Shown one piece after another: positions 6,593 to 6,775 of a stretch of DNA of 6,775 bases. The notes under the pieces were generated by a model. That model ran no database searches. It had not been told where the DNA came from and saw nothing but the letters and a program-made list of their open reading frames with translations. Numbering within the stretch: position 1 is the stretch's first letter; every line of letters starts with the position of its first letter. Origin of the DNA: Bacillota bacterium (GTDB taxonomy: Bacteria > Bacillota > Clostridia > Peptostreptococcales > Anaerovoracaceae); assembly GCA_017619905.1 (NCBI GenBank), contig JAFZRK010000116.1, forward strand, positions 1 to 6,775, given 5' to 3'. The position numbers and the translations under genes are program-made.

Positions 6593-6742
6593 TTATGCCA
6601 GCTGGGCCTTTCTGTACTTGATGCCTTCGTCCTTCAGGACCTTGCAGATGGCAGCACCTTTTCCCAGCTTCGGCATGTCGAATTCTCTGATCTGCGTCAC
6701 ACCGGGTGCCGCAAGTACGCCTGCTTTCACTTTTTGTGCCAT
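6593..6742 (-). CDS. Small 49-residue protein; N-terminus resembles a medium-chain dehydrogenase
   Basis: A complete short ORF on the reverse strand, ATG at 6742-6740 and TAA at 6595-6593. AAAGGGG (complement of 6748-6754) lies five bases before the ATG, and a terminator with a T6 tract lies about 50 bases past the stop, so it is framed like a real gene. The protein starts MAQKVKAGVLAAPGVTQIRE, then continues FDMPKLGKGAAICKVLKDEG and ends IKYRKAQLA. The first 35 or so residues resemble the start of zinc-dependent alcohol/sorbitol dehydrogenases (the K-A-x-V-L-x-x-P-G ... I-R-E ... P ... G-x-G pattern). The zinc-binding G-I-C-G-S-D segment expected next is absent. There are no membrane segments. 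It could be a genuine small protein, a remnant of a dehydrogenase gene, or a chance resemblance; I do not recognise a known family. Confidence 0.6.
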   Translation of the reverse strand: MAQKVKAGVLAAPGVTQIREFDMPKLGKGAAICKVLKDEGIKYRKAQLA

Positions 6743-6747
6743 ATGTT

Positions 6748-6754
6748 CCCCTTT
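6748..6754 (-). promoter_or_regulatory. Ribosome binding site of the small reverse gene
   Basis: The reverse strand reads AAAGGGG, then AACAT, then ATG. The five-base spacing and purine run are typical of genes in this window and are the main support for treating the 49-codon ORF as translated. Confidence 0.65.
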
Positions 6755-6775
6755 CCTTCCGCGCGCCGCAAAAGC

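Noticed and set aside
1..6775. CRISPR arrays, tRNA or rRNA genes, insertion sequences, attachment sites
   Set aside because: No regularly spaced repeats, no cloverleaf or rRNA-like segment, no transposase or integrase coding and no terminal repeats were seen on either strand.

Overview
The window reads as part of a strict anaerobe's genome. It opens inside a glycyl radical enzyme (GRE), an oxygen-sensitive class, and its cognate radical-SAM activase follows directly. The DNA is moderately GC-rich by eye. It uses ATA (Ile), AGG/AGA (Arg) and AAG (Lys) freely and has strong AGGAGG-type ribosome binding sites. A gut or sediment anaerobe of the Clostridia/Bacillota type fits best, but Synergistota or similar lineages cannot be excluded from sequence alone.

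Layout. (1) 1-1911 +: C-terminal three quarters or so of a GRE; the start lies upstream of the window. (2) 1912-1998: short gap with a long GC-rich hairpin. (3) 1999-2907 +: GRE-activating enzyme with a radical-SAM cluster site and two ferredoxin-type 4Fe-4S sites. (4) 2948-4255 +: polytopic permease of the MatC/SLC13-like ion-transporter group, probably carrying a carboxylate. (5) 4292-5425 +: CapA/PgsA-type metallophosphatase-fold protein without a signal peptide. (6) 5436-5470: strong intrinsic terminator closing the four-gene unit. (7) 5517-6467 +: NAD-dependent beta-hydroxyacid/3-hydroxyacyl-CoA dehydrogenase. (8) 6515-6540: convergent, bidirectional terminator. (9) 6593-6742 -: a complete 49-codon ORF with its own good ribosome binding site, whose N-terminus resembles a medium-chain dehydrogenase. 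No gene-free stretch exceeds 300 bases.

How the genes may work together (inference): the permease imports an organic acid, the activase installs the glycyl radical, the GRE does the difficult radical step, and the dehydrogenase oxidises or reduces a hydroxy acid in the same route. The role of the CapA-like protein is unclear. The main point of interest is that the GRE has GCAGS around its catalytic cysteine, not the GCVE-type motif of the well-known dehydratases, lyases and arylacetate decarboxylases. Its substrate cannot be assigned from the known classes, and this cluster is the best candidate here for an undescribed pathway.
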